The position numbers and the translations under genes are program-made. The notes under the pieces are model-generated. The model had not been told where the DNA came from and made no database searches. It saw only the letters and a list, made by a program, of their open reading frames with translations. From contig OX352774.1 of NCBI GenBank assembly GCA_947095535.1, positions 81,964,416-82,028,415 on the forward strand: a stretch of 64,000 nt of DNA, in the 5' to 3' direction. Shown in pieces: positions 49,490 through 62,109 of this stretch. Each line of letters opens with the position of its first letter. Positions within the stretch are counted from its first letter, which is position 1. This DNA comes from Poecilobothrus nobilitatus. Lineage: Eukaryota > Arthropoda > Insecta > Diptera > Dolichopodidae.

Positions 49490-50470
49490 ATATTCAAAAT
49501 TTAAATTTAAATTTTGAACCCTAATAGTTTTTAAACAGGGGTGGTACAAACAAAATTTTTGAGACAACTAATATTAATTCTAAAAGATCTTTCTTCTCTT
49601 AAAATTTTAAGATTTTAAGTAAAAGCATGCCAGAGCTATGACACAAAAAAAAAACTTAGAAAATTTTGTCTTCACATAACAGTAAATTTAAATAGTAAAT
49701 TGCCAAACATTGTATAAATTTGATATTGTTTTAAAACGTTGGAAAAATTCTGGTCTTCTAGCGTTTTTAGATTATAAAACTACTACGCAGAACCTGAGAT
49801 ATAAAAAAATTGAAAATATTTTTTGAAACGTTGAGGGAGCGTAACTCAGTAATCCCATACAACTAAGAGAAACCGTTAACACACGTACAAATATATTACT
49901 GAAACTTTACTTTTTATGTCCTACCGACGAAAAGTTTGTACAGGTGATGACGTTACATATGTCTGAAAATAGCAAATTTTTAAGCAAGGAAGTGGTACAA
50001 AAAAAAAATTTCTGAGGAAACTTATAGTTCTTTCATCTCTCAAAACTTTCAAGTCCCTATCTAAAAGCGTGCCAGAGTTATGAAAGAAGGAAAACATGCA
50101 AAATATTTTGTTTTCATATAACGGTAAATTTAAATACTATATTCAAAATAAATGTATAATTTTCATATTGATTGATAAAAGTGAAAAAAAAACTTCTGTC
50201 GAATGACGTTTTTAAATTGGAAAAATTTTAAGCAGAACTTAAGAAATATACACATTGAAAAATAGGGCTTTTTCAAAGTTTAAGGGAATGCTTGCTTGTT
50301 AATGGATGGGATTACATAAAAAAATTGTTCTACAACATTAACTTGTTTATGAGACCTACTCATATTTAAAATGTCATTGCTGTAACGGTGTAGAAGTTTT
50401 TTAAAGAGACGGACGGACAGATTGAAACTAATAGGCACATTCTTTCAAAATTAAATTAAAAATAATAAGA
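49490..50470 (-). mobile_element. Family A copy with internal ~442-bp duplication
   Basis: Two diverged units in tandem: GGTGGTACAAACAAAATTTT...GCATGCCAGAGCTATGACAC...CATAACAGTAAATTTAAATA (49549-49695), and GTGGTACAAAAAAAAAATTT...GCGTGCCAGAGTTATGAAAG...TATAACGGTAAATTTAAATA (49992-50137), about 442 bp apart. The right side has TGTAACGGTGTAGAAG and GACGGACGGACAGATTGAAA (50389-50428), the reverse of the GTCCGTC block. Termini are not recognisable. Non-coding. Confidence 0.65.
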
Positions 50471-52034
50471 TAGATAATATGGATGTGAGTAGATCCAAAA
50501 AGATCATCAGTTGCAAGGCACTCTAGATGTGACTATTTCACACTTTAAATTTATTTTTATTTTGACACTTATATTGTATGCGTCACGTATTGTATAACAT
50601 AAGCCACAGATATTATAAAAAATATTGTTTTCATACCATTAATTTTTTAGAACTTTTGCTTATAAGTAACTTTCTAGCTCAAGATGAGTCAGGTTAAAAT
50701 GAGTCAAATTTTAAAATAATTTAATTTTAATTAATTTTTTTTAGGTACAGCTTTTAAAGTTACTCATATCTAGAGTGAATCACTGAATCAGTGAATGTAA
50801 AACTTTTTAATATAATCTAAATTAAAAATTTATTTATTTTTTTTTGTACCGGAACAGAAAGTGAATTTTTGTTATAATTAAAATATTTTATATACGTGCA
50901 GAACCCAACTGCAATTCATTTTTATTTATTAACAGGAATTAAAAAAAAAAAATTTTGTCCGTTACAAAAATAATGTGCATAAAATGGAACTATAGTATGT
51001 ATATAAAATAAAAAAATTTTTTATATAAATTTTGCGAAAAAAAAACAGCGTTTTTTTATGTTTTTATTTATGATACGATACAATAAATATTTTTTTGTAA
51101 TAACAATTAAAAATAAAATACTTTTTAGTATAAAATATACATTATATTATATAGTATAATGTTTTATACTAAACTAAATTTAAAATATTATATTAAAAAA
51201 AAAAAAACCAAAAATATAAAAAAAAGGTTTAACCCTTAAAAACAAAAAATAACAATAACCATTTTATATACAAAATTAAATCATATTTTTTAGTCCCGGA
51301 TGCTTAAAAAACATTGTCAGATATTGTCTAGTTTGGGGTTTTTTTTTTTATTATTTATTTATATTTTATATATAAATATATACATATATATATATTTTAT
51401 ATATATTTTATATATATATATATATAAATAAATTCTTTCATATTTTATTTTTGATTTGCATTGTTATCCTTTTATATATGCATAACAATTTTTGTTTTTT
51501 TTTTTTAAATCTATAAATACATAGGTATATAAATTTATTCATAAATTATATCTATGGTTGATATAAATATCAAAAAAAAAAATATATACAATATAAATAT
51601 TGATTTTTAAGAATATTTTTTTTTTTTTGTTTTTTTTCTTTTTTGCACATTCCGTTGCATTCACATACTCTTGTAATAAATTTTTACTTTTTTGGTTTTT
51701 GTGAATAAAATAGTTTTGGATTTTTTTGTTCTATAGAAAAAAATTGGCTGGCCTTATAATTTTTTATAGTTTTTTTTTTTTTAGTTTTTTATAAACTATA
51801 AAACAATAAAAAAAAAAAAATTATAATCCTACTATTAAACAAATTCATTATAGTAAATATAAAAACAAAAACAAAAAAACAAACCTTCAAAAAAGGCATT
51901 AACTTTAATAAAAATTGGTTTCCTTTTTCTTTTTGGAAATTTTTTTTCAGAAACTTTTGTGTTTATTGAATTTTAATATTATTTGGTGTTAAAAATAAAC
52001 AAGGCATAATGTAAACTAACGGTTCTTAAAAGCG
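50471..52034. other. AT-rich, homopolymer-rich stretch
   Basis: TA microsatellite at 51361-51430 and numerous A/T runs. No supported gene. Confidence 0.55.
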
Positions 52035-52805
52035 CATATTTCCAAAAAATAATTGTTTAGAATTATAACTGTTTAGAATTATGACTTGCACCAAAATTTG
52101 AAAATTTCATATAGGAAAAAATGTGAAAATAAATTTTTTTTTGCAATTTTGAGGGGCTATACCCCGGAAACCCTATATAACTAAGAAAAACTGTTAACAC
52201 ACGTAAAAATATATAACTGGAGCTTTATTTTTTATGTCTTGTAAAGTACAGGTATTTAAAAACTGCAAATTTTTAATTTTAGAGCCCTAATAGCTTATAA
52301 ACAGGGGGCAGTCCAAACAAATTTTCCGATGAAACTTATACTAATTCTAAAAGTTGTTCTTTTCTCAAAACTTCAAGTCCCTATCTAAAAGCGTGGCGGA
52401 TTATGAAGGTAAAAAAAGCATGCAAATTTGGGTTTCACATAACGGTAAATTTAAATACTCAATTTAAAAAAATTGTATAATTTTGATATTGATTTAAAAA
52501 GGAAAAAAAAAAAACCTGTCGAATGGCGTTTTCAGATTGAAAAATTTTTAAGTAAAACATGAGATATACCCATATATAAATACAGAGATATTTAAAAATA
52601 GGGCTGCAGCTCCGTAATGGATGGGGCTACATGGAAAACTTGTTTTTTTTATGAGTAATTTTTTATGAGAACTATCCATGATTATAATTTTTTTCCTCTA
52701 TTTGTAACGGTGTAGAAGTTTTGTAAACAGACGGACAGACAGACAGACGGACGGACTGATAGGCAAATTTTTTCAAAAAATTTTTGGAAATATGCTAAAA
52801 ATACA
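52035..52805 (-). mobile_element. Family A copy
   Basis: Colinear with the second unit of 49490-50470: GTTAACACACGTAAAAATAT (52193), AAACAGGGGGCAGTCCAAAC (52301), CAAGTCCCTATCTAAAAGCG (52374), CACATAACGGTAAATTTAAA (52436), CTGTCGAATGGCGTTTTCAG (52517), and finally GTAACGGTGTAGAAGTTTTG then GACGGACAGACAGACAGACG (52706-52750). Non-coding; terminal hairpins not recognisable. Confidence 0.7.
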
Positions 52806-53600
52806 TGTAAAAGATAAAATTTATTACAAAATTAAACGTTTAATATCTTTTAAAAAGATAAATACATATTTGAAAGATTATTTTAAAATATTTCTGTTAT
52901 ATCCGTATATTTGTTACTTTATCAGTTCATAAATAAGAAGTTTTTTAAAAAGTTATAAAAGATATCTTTATAGAGGTTTAAAAAATTTATTCATAGTTAA
53001 AGTTATTATTGATTAAATGGAGTTATTTGTCTGGTACTATGTATATAATGCATGAAGGACTCTTTTCTTTTTAAAAGTTATATGGCATGTGTTTGTCAAA
53101 TTATTGAAGTTGTATATGTGAATTATGGAGTATAATAATTAGCGATACTAACTATCTATTCAATCTATAATATATCCCATAATATTTTGCAAGTAATTAA
53201 TTTATTTATAATTAGTAATTAATTATTATGCAAAGTCATTGCATTTAAATTTAACCTAAAAGAAATTGACAAGATATTTATATTTCTTTTCTTTTATCCT
53301 TTTTCTAAACCGTTAATTTTTATTACATCCCATTCATTCAAAAGCTTTTCTAGATCAATAATAATCTTTTGTAATGAATAAAAGACGCTTTCTTTTTAAA
53401 TTTTAAATTAATGATAATTAATTTTTATATTTTTGATTTTTAAAAAAAAATTAATTTTTTACTCAAAAGGATCAGAACAAAAATCAAAAATAATATTTTC
53501 AAAAAAAAAATTGCATACTTTCAGGCACAAAAAAATAAAAAAAAAAAGGAAAAGCTAACTATAATTTTCATTATTTTTATTTGGATCAGTATAAGTAATA
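52806..53600. other. AT-rich non-coding stretch
   Basis: No gene, RNA or element is recognised. Confidence 0.5.
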
Positions 53601-53604
53601 TATA

Positions 53605-53720
53605 GACGTCGGTGAAGTAATAGTTAAGCACCTGAATTATAAATCAAAGAAGTCCGAATTAAAATCCTTTATAGATTAACAAGTGCTTTTAATAGAAAAT
53701 AAATATCAAATTAAAACAAC
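53605..53720 (+). repeat. Diverged SINE, family 2
   Basis: GACGTCGGTGAAGTAATAGT then TAAGCACC resembles the GGTGGTCTAGTAGTTAAGCA head of the SINE at 22934. AATTAAAATCCTTTATAGAT stands where that copy has CTCAAATCCTTACAGGT. Body similarity fades afterwards. It lies just 5' of the truncated reverse transcriptase. Confidence 0.45.
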
Positions 53721-53763
53721 TATTACTACTTATAAATTAATAGTAGTATTTCTCCTTAGTTAA

Positions 53764-54759
53764 ACGGACGGTGAACTTCTTGAGACCTTAAATTTAATCA
53801 AGGGCGAAAATTATTCTTTGGCCTTTGCCGATGATCTTATATTTCATACTAGTAATAACAAAATAGAAAATATTAACAATGCTGCGAAAAAAATGTTTAA
53901 TGTTGTAATTGATTATTGTAAAGTTTGGCAGCTAAAAATTAACTATAATAAATGCGAAACTATTCTATTCCGAAATACTTATAAAAACTTAAATTATAAT
54001 TTAAAAAAGCAATGGAAAAAGTTCGAAATTAAAACTCCTTCAAATGGCATATTACCAAAAAAAAAATGTTAAATATCTCGGAGTTAACCTTAATTATAAC
54101 ACTAACTACTCTTACCATATCAAAGAAACTATCTCGAAAGCAAATAAGGCTTTTATGACATGCAAGAAACTATTTTTCAATAAAAATATCAGTACAAGAG
54201 TTAAAATCCTTAGTTATCAAGCTTTTATCAGACCTACATTATCCTACGCAGCACCAATCTGGTACAACATAAGTGCCAGCTTGATGGAAAAATTAAGAAA
54301 ATTTGAGAGAAAGTGCATAAGAGTGTGTTTAAATGAAAGTAGAAAACCTGAAACAAATTTTACTCATTATCTTTCAAACAAATACATATATGGAAAATCA
54401 AAATTAACACGAATCGATAATTTCATAATTAAATTGATTCGCAATCATTTTGATAGAGCAATGAACACTCCCGAAAATGGTTTTATATCCCATATATTCT
54501 ACCATAACGATGAGTATATTAAAAAAAAACATTAAAATCGGGCTTCATAGCACCCGAACATTTCATCTACCTAGATAAAGTAGGTTTAATACAAAATCAA
54601 AACCATGTTCCTCTACTATTTCATTATGGTAGAAGGGGTACATGTTCTAAAATAGAGTTTGATCCAAATAGTGTTGATATTGGGAGTTTAAAATACGACA
54701 CCCATATTCCAAATAGGGATATGTGTGTCTATAAAGATTACTGGTGGTTAAAAAATTAA
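53764..54759 (+). pseudogene. 5'-truncated non-LTR retrotransposon: reverse transcriptase C-terminal half
   Basis: The first frame reads from 53764 and contains LAFADDLIFH at 53818, the F-A-D-D catalytic box of reverse transcriptase. WQLKINYNKCETILFR follows (thumb-proximal region). After a shift in the A run at 54057-54066, a frame of 150-odd codons carries VKYLGVNLNYNTNYSYHI, then RVKILSYQAFIRPTLSYAAP and KLRKFERKCIRV, as in Jockey-type elements. It meets a stop at 54535. A second shift at the A run near 54521-54529 opens the last frame, which ends with DTHIPNRDMCVYKDYWWLKN at a TAA (54757-54759). No RNase H domain follows, consistent with a Jockey-like rather than LOA/I/R1 type. Endonuclease and gag regions are missing. 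Apart from the two homopolymer shifts the frame is open, so decay is recent or the shifts are errors. Confidence 0.88.
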
Positions 54760-57700
54760 ATTGACCTGTAATAGTTTCATATTAAAGTTTTTTTTTGTCA
54801 TAGTTTCAGTCTAGTAGGTTAAATTTGTTTTTAAGCTTTTATTTTTAACACATAAAAAAATAATTAATTTGTTTTTAGATATATTTTTTACAATTAGTAT
54901 ATAAAAGAAATTCAAATACATATAAAATTATTATTTGTTAAATACAGAAGAGTAAATTAAGAAAAGAAAACCAAAATTTACAAAATAAATATTTTAAAAT
55001 TTACCATTTAAATCAATTTAAACATAAAGTTAATCTAATTTTGTAAACTTTTTAAGGATGTAAACAGAAAGAATAAATAAAAAGTAAGAATAAAAAAAAA
55101 AAAAAAAAACGGTTTAGTAATATTGTATTATCTTATGTAATTTGTAATATAAATATATAACTTAAAAAATTCTAACCACATGAGAAAAAATCATTCGTAT
55201 TTGTAAAGTTTCAGTGTCCATTACTTTAATGATGGTGATTAGTGTAAAATTGTTCGTATATCTGACAAAATGATAAGTACAAAAATAATAAAAAATAAAA
55301 TTTTAAATAAACTTTTTTAAACGTTCCTTCTTTTTTATTTTATTTATTAATTTTATAAACTAGTACACAATTTTTAATCAAAATATTTCTAATCAACTAA
55401 AATATTATAAAAATTACAATTTTTTTATCCTATTTAAACTTATTTTTTGTTAAATTTCGTTATTTTATAAATCCATTGTCTTAATAGTCACAAAAAAAAA
55501 AAACCAACAATGCAAATTGTACTCATAATACTTTTATTTCAATATGTCTTTTAATGATTTCTGTTTTTTTTTTTTTTTTTTGTTTTTATTCTTTTAATTA
55601 AAATAAAAAGTTAGGTCCAAAAAAAACAAAACAAAAAAAAAATGAATTTTCTAATTTTTATATCCTTTTTATTTAACATTTTAAAAAAAAAAAAAAAATC
55701 CTGTAAAAAAGAAGAAAAAAACTAAAAAAATATCAAACAAATCATGTATCATATTTTTTTTTTTTTTTTTTTCCTTATTAACTAAAAACTTACCGTCATA
55801 TGATAACAGAGGGGGTATAAAGCAGTAGTTGCTGTTAGGCCCTCAATTTTTGAAAATTTTCGCTTCGTCTTGGCTTTTTAAAAATGAACTTTGGTTGAAA
55901 AAAAAAATTTGTGATTTTTTATTTTTTGATCTTTTGTTGTTTTTTTTTTTTGTTTATTGTTTTTTGTTTATTTTTTATCCTTTTGTTTTATGTTTAATTT
56001 TTTTTTTTTTGTTATTTAATTTTTTGTTTTTTTTTTTACTTTCTGTTATTGGCTTGCCTTTCAATTTAATGACAATGCCTTTAATTTTCCAACAAACTTT
56101 ATTTGTTTGAAAGTTTTATATTTTATTTTTTTATTTTAATTTTTTTTTTGTTTTTTGTTTTTTTTGTTTTTTTTTTTTTTTGTGACAAAAGCAGCAAATA
56201 TATAAATTAAATAGCAGCAGCAAATGAAATAATTATTGTGGTTGTTGTTATATAGTTATTATTATTATTATTGCAATGTCTGCAATTGAAATTTTTTTTT
56301 TTTTTTTTTACAGTATATTAAGATTTTACTAGTCAAAAAATCAAACAAAAAAAAAAAAAAGAAACACAAAAATAAAATAAATTGATAATATCTAAATAAT
56401 TGAAAATACTAAGTTTAGATACGATGATTATTTTGATTCTGAAAGCTTGAATAAGAATAAAATTCGTACAAAAAAAAAAATTTTCTTTAAATTCTTTTGG
56501 AATGTACAAATAGTTTTTTTTTTTTTTTATTTTTTTTTTTCTTTTAATTTACAATAAAGAAAATATAGTTCTCAATCGATCTTTAGTTTTGTCTTTTTTT
56601 TTTTTTGCTTGCGATGAAAATCAAAACTTTTTTTTTTTTTTTTTGTACAAAAGTAAAATTTTCTCAATGTAAAAAGTTCGTTCTTTTCCTTTCGTTTTCT
56701 TATTTTTTTTTTTTATCCTTTTATTATTATTATTATTGTTGTTATTTTTTATTTTTTAATTTTTCGTTTTTCTTTTTTTTTTTTTGCTTTTCTTTTATAC
56801 TTTTCAGTTTTCACTTAATATAAATTATTTTTGCTATACAGATCAATTTCAGAATGAAGAAAATTTATTACAAATTATTGCAGCAGACAGATTTCAATAT
56901 AATACAAAATACAATGAATAAAATTATATATAGGTATATATATATATATGTAATTATATATTTAAGTACTTTTCAAGCACAATGTATTTACATATACATA
57001 TATGTATATAATATGTATAAATCAGCTGATAGTTTTATATCTTTTTTTTTTTTATATATTATTTCTTATATATTTTTATTGTATATTATATACAAAATAA
57101 AATTGAATAATTCTTTTGTTTGATGAAACAATGCAAGTTCCAGACTTTTTAAAATTATATTTTTTTTTTTTAGATTTTTATGCATATATATATATATATA
57201 TTGTATTGAATATATATAATAAATATATTCGGTATTTTTTAAAACTGTATGTAAAAGTACAATAAGAATACACTTCACATATATGCAATTTTGTTGTTTA
57301 CGAAAAGAAAATTTTCTTTTTTTTTTTTTTTTTTGTTTTTTACAATATGTATTGGAAAACTTTTTTGAATTAATACACTGAAGAAAAATAAAACACAATG
57401 AATGAGGGATTTCTTATTTCAAAACTTTCTTTTTAGACTTTCAATTTTTTTTTTATTTTATTTTATTTTTTTTTTTTTTGTTTTAATTTTTTTCAATATT
57501 TGCATTCAATTTTTGTTTAACTTCTAGAGCAGATCTATAAAATAAAAAAAAATAAATAAAAGAACATTGCATAATTAAGCAATATATGAAATATATTATG
57601 TACCCATGTATATGTGTATATACAATATTATATATATTTTTTTTTTTCAAATACAATAATATTATATTTGTTTTTATTATAATTTCATTTTTTTTTTTTT

Positions 57701-57950
57701 AGATTCACATATTAATTATTCACTTTTTTGTTTTTTTATTTTTATAATTATAAATAATTATTTTTTTAACATTTAAATTATTCTGATTTAAATTATAAGA
57801 AAAAAATTTATAGGTATTCAATGTTTTTTTTTTTTTTTGAAAACAAAAAACAAAATAGGTATAGTGCAGTTGACCTAAATTTATTTTGCAAATATCCAGT
57901 TTGCCTAATATCATTTGAGAAAAAACTCATTTAACATAAAGTCCAAATGT
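54760..57950. other. T-run-rich non-coding stretch
   Basis: The first few hundred bases may include the retrotransposon's 3' untranslated region; a poly-A run at 55092-55109 could mark its end but cannot be confirmed. From 55540 to 57850 plus-strand T runs of 10-20 bases are very frequent. Short (AGC)n and (TTA)n motifs lie at 56190-56275. All open frames here are Phe-rich translations of T runs. Confidence 0.5.
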
Positions 57951-57954
57951 CAAA

Positions 57955-58230
57955 ATCATCTGTTTGGCAAATATTTAAATAACATCAAATAACATAGCTG
58001 TATGTATATGGGGGACATTAGGTATACATATTTTGTAAAAGGTATAAAACTTGGATATTGTAATCAACTATAAAGCCCCTTCTAATTATTTTTTTAGAAG
58101 GGATATTAAATATTAAATGCATAAAATTTAACAACATTAAAATAGTATGGGGGAAAAACCCCCGCTTAATAAATTATTGAAACCGTGATTTTGTAACCAA
58201 CTCTCAAAGTCCGCCAATTATTTCTTTATA
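57955..58230. repeat. Family C fragment, two units
   Basis: GTAATCAACTATAAAGCCCC (58060) then TCTAATTATTTTTTTAGAAG, followed by GATTTTGTAACCAACTCTCA (58191) then CCGCCAATTATTT. GGGGGAAAAACCCCCGCTTA then ATAAATTATTGAAACCGTG (58149-58188) closely parallels CCAAAACCCCGCTAAACAAA then TTATTGAAACCCTG at 1830. Plus orientation as at 1375-2210. Confidence 0.55.
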
Positions 58231-59555
58231 AACATAAAGACGACAATATCGAGCATTGACAATTTCTATGAATGGAATTTTACTCATTTATTATTTTGTT
58301 TACATACGTACCATGTTCATAATTACATAGAAATTTCCAACTTTGGTTTTCCGATTTTATCACTTAAAAATTTTCGGAAAAGGAATTTTCAGACGCTTTC
58401 AATTGTATCTAATTAAAAAAACTAACCTAACATTTTCCTAATTTTCCAGCGTTTTACAAAAATCTTTTAGCAAGTTGGTTTAAAAATTCTATAACAGAAA
58501 AAAATCGGAGAATTTGCAAATACGTCAATTTTTTTATCTACACTTTCATTAAAGAGATATTTCTTTTAATTTTATGACGAGCGGATATTTACGAATTGCA
58601 ATTTCGTTAAGTTAGAAATTTGTTAATTGTTTTCTTTTTTTTTCATTTCGAGTTTTTTGATAAATGGACTTAAGCGAAATAGATATTTGTTATCTGAGTT
58701 TTGCCAAGTATTATGCCCTCAAAAAGTAAATGGTAATTTATATTTTATAATAATTTAAATAATATATAAATAAAATTATTTATATTATGCATTTTTTTAT
58801 ATACATATATATATATATGTGTATCATGATGTGTAGTAGGATGTCACTAATTTAAACAAAATCCTCAAATTTATATTGCATTATTTCAACACAACATAAA
58901 GATACAAAAGTCATATTAACATCGGTTTATGAAACCTTAATTAAAATTGAAGGTCAGATTCTTAGGATAATTTTAATGATTCCTATTCCTTAAAATTTTT
59001 TATTCGAATTTTAAGATAAAAATTTAATTGAGTAACTTAGGAAAATATAATCTTGAGTTACTAAGAATTTTTGTGTTTTGAAATATTCAATATGTATAGT
59101 ATTTGAATTTGTCAAATTAAAAATTCTTAATTACTTAAGTAATAAATTTAAAAAAGAAACTTTTAAATATATATTCTTCTGATCATTTCACCCCTAAGAA
59201 GGGCATCGGGCAGATAATTTATACATCACAAATTCATCTTGTATCTAATGCGTTGTAACTTAATCTTAGTTCAATTTATGGACTTAATTATTTTTTACTT
59301 TACAATGACAATTGTAAAAACACTCTTAGTTTTATTTGTTTTGTATTATAATCAAAATTTACGAAGGTACTCATTTAGTTTACCTGGAAATGTAAATTAT
59401 GACAGAAGAAATATTTAATATTTAAATATAAAAAAAATTAATTGAAGTACATAGATAAACATACTCAATTTAGTTTTTGGGTTCATGTCTTGGATTCATG
59501 GTAATGCAATATCTTTTAAACACGTTTTTTTGAAAAAACAATTTGAAAATATTAT
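58231..59555. other. AT-rich non-coding stretch
   Basis: TA-type microsatellite at 58801-58820. No recognised gene or element. Confidence 0.5.
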
Positions 59556-59559
59556 TTAT

Positions 59560-60265
59560 TAGTTTCACTGTGACCGTCCTTCGATCTATCTGTTTACAAA
59601 ACTAATAATTTTTGGCTAAAAATGATCTTTCAGAATTAACGTTAATGTTACAGAATTATTTACCTAAGAAAAATGTTTTATATCTGCCATAATTAATGAG
59701 CTGTTAGGGATCAAAAATTGAAAAGTTTTTATTTTTAATTAGCTATAAATAAGGTACCTGTGCATATTTTTTCTTAATTATACTCGTATACGGTTTCCTT
59801 ATAAAATGAACCCAAGTATCTTTAATTTAAAATCCAAAAAAAAAAAAATTGCAAATTTTGATGCAAGCCACAGTGTTCTAAACTGCTTTCAACTTATTTC
59901 GAATATTCGTCTATAGCATATTTTCAAAAAATTTTGAAAAAATGTACTTATTAATTTCATTCTGTCCGTCTGTCCGTTCGTCTGGGTGTTTACAAAATTT
60001 CTACACCGTTTGAAATAAAGTAATGAAATTATAGCAATAGATAAACTTGAGAGGAGTTCATTTTGAGAGGAGTTAGATCTTTGATAATTAGTATAAATCA
60101 TTTCAGGAAATATTTTTGTGTCGTCCTTCCTCCCCCCGTTTTGAAGCTGAAGAAGTCAAAAACTGAAAATTCTCTATTTTTAAACACCTAACTTGGGCAT
60201 CTGTCCAATTGTTTTAAAGTAATATACAAAAATTAAAGCTTCAAGTTTTTCTCACAAAAAAAAAA
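59560..60265 (+). mobile_element. Family A fragment in two diverged units
   Basis: Two blocks ~385 bp apart: GTGACCGTCCTTCGATCTAT then CTGTTTACAAAACT (59570), and TCTGTCCGTCTGTCCGTTCG then GGGTGTTTACAAAATTTCTA (59962). Later text (AAATCATTTCAGGAAATATT, CCCCCCGTTTTGAAGCTG, TTTAAACACCTAACTTGGGC, AAGTAATATACAAAAATTAA) follows the same order as 30880-31020. Terminal hairpins are not found. Non-coding. Confidence 0.65.
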
Positions 60266-61819
60266 AAATCAAACAAATTTATTTTTCAATATCTACTCTT
60301 CTCTTTCCTCTAGGCTTATTATGAAATATTTTTTAATTTTGAAAATGTACTTTTGTGAAAAACCTTGTTTTTTTCCATTACTTCTTTTCTTGTTATTTTG
60401 CATTAAATTTTCCTTCTACAAATCACAAAATTTTAATAAATGTAAAATTTGTACAAAATCATTTTGCTCATCTTTACTGTATTTAAATTAATTTACGTTA
60501 ACCGATTTATGAATCGATTCTTCTGTTGTTTTATTTTGAAAAAATGTATTAAATTTTCAAAGAAATTTCTTGCAAAATTTTAAGGTTATGTATTAATTTA
60601 ATAACAGTTTCTTTTAATTTGTTTTCTATTCCTTTTTTTAAAAGAATGCACAATATATAAGATTAAATTGAAATAAAAATGTATACAACAATCAATAAAA
60701 ATCGAAAATATTATAATTAATGATTTATTGATTTTAATGAATTGCACACATACATATTTATATTCAAATTGAATTTTACTTCTAATTAATGTATCATTTA
60801 TATTTATTTATTTTCTTCGTTTTTTTTTTTTTTTTTTTGAAATTATAAAAACAATTAATTTTTAATTGTTGTTCATTAAAAATATTATAATATTAAAAAA
60901 AAATTAAAATTATTTTTTTTTATTCATTGAATAAACCAACGAGCAACCAACAAAAATTAAATAAATTATTAATAAAGCATTATTGAAAAATTATTTAAAT
61001 AAATGACAGCATTTAAATTAAATAACAAAAAAAAAAAAAAAACATTATTATGAATTAAAAAAAATATTTTTATTTTAACTATAATAAAAAATATCATGAA
61101 TTAAATTAAAGAAAAATTAAAAAAAAAAAATCATTTAAAATCAAAATAATAAGAAAAATTTTGCACATCCTCAAAGAAATGAGAATTAAAACAATGACGA
61201 AAAGAGATAGAAATATACCATTTATTATCTTACTTCACTATTGTACATAAATTTAATATACACCTATGTACATATATAAAATATATATATGTATATGTTT
61301 CAGTTATATATTACTAACATGTCATTTTCAGCTGTTAGAAAGTTGATTAGGGTTTCATTTATTATTGATTAATGATTATAAAATATGTTGGTATCGTGTT
61401 ATAAAGTTTAAAAAAAGAAAAAGAAAAAGAAAAAACAAAAACAAAAAAAAAAGCTGCACAAACCATTTATTTATTTTTTTTAATTTTTTAGTTTTTCTTT
61501 TTTTAATACAACTATTTTTTATATTTTATTATTCTTGTTGTATTAAAAAAGTAATAAATTAAATGTGAAAAAACTTGAAATATACACATATGGACATGGA
61601 TATATATATAAATTTTAAAAAAGCTTTTGGAAAACTGCCAATTCATTTTAGGTACAAAAAAAAAAAAAAATCAAATTTAACCTAAAGTCAATAATTTTTA
61701 AATTAAAATTTGTACGCTTCTTAAAAATTTACTACAAAATCTCCTTATTTAGTGATTCCAACTACATACATACATATATGTATATTTAATTGAGAAAAGT
61801 TCATTTTAAGACGTATTAC
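60266..61819. other. AT-rich non-coding stretch
   Basis: Poly-T near 60820-60838 and poly-A near 61027-61042. No gene, RNA or element recognised. A plus-strand frame at 61365-61562 is Lys/Phe-rich and low in complexity. Confidence 0.5.
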
Positions 61820-61822
61820 TTA

Positions 61823-62109
61823 AGGTGATGACCCAATGCTTGCGTCGCGTTCTAAATAAAATAAAGACCAAATGCTAGAGTCGCTTTATAACCAACAATC
61901 AATATAAAATAAAAAAAAATAAAAAACCAAACAAATTTATTGTCAACGCGAGTAAAAGTAGAAAGTCGCTCTACTTTAGCGTCGCTTCGTGCGGCTCTTC
62001 TAGCGTCGTTTTTTTATTTGGTCAAGGTCCATTTAATATATCCATTCAATATATTCTACTTAAATGTCATAGTGACGCTAAAAGCGGCGCGAGCATTGGG
62101 TCATCACCT
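61823..62109. mobile_element. 287-bp MITE with 26-bp TIRs and TTA duplication
   Basis: The left end AGGTGATGACCCAATGCT plus TGCGTCGC (61823-61848) and the right end (62084-62109), read in reverse complement, agree at 24 of 26 positions. The flanks carry TTA at 61820-61822 and 62110-62112. A 3-bp TWA-type duplication fits PIF/Harbinger elements, but the TIR start is not diagnostic. The interior repeats GTCGC words (TAGAGTCGC, AAAGTCGCTC, TAGCGTCGCTT) far above the local background, and AGACCAAATG near 61865 is mirrored by ATTTGGTCAAGG near 62017. No coding sequence: a non-autonomous element. Confidence 0.88.

Noticed and set aside
55829..56823. Phe-rich frames resembling membrane proteins
   Set aside because: They are translations of T runs; the hydrophobicity comes from TTT codons, and there is no start context or domain.
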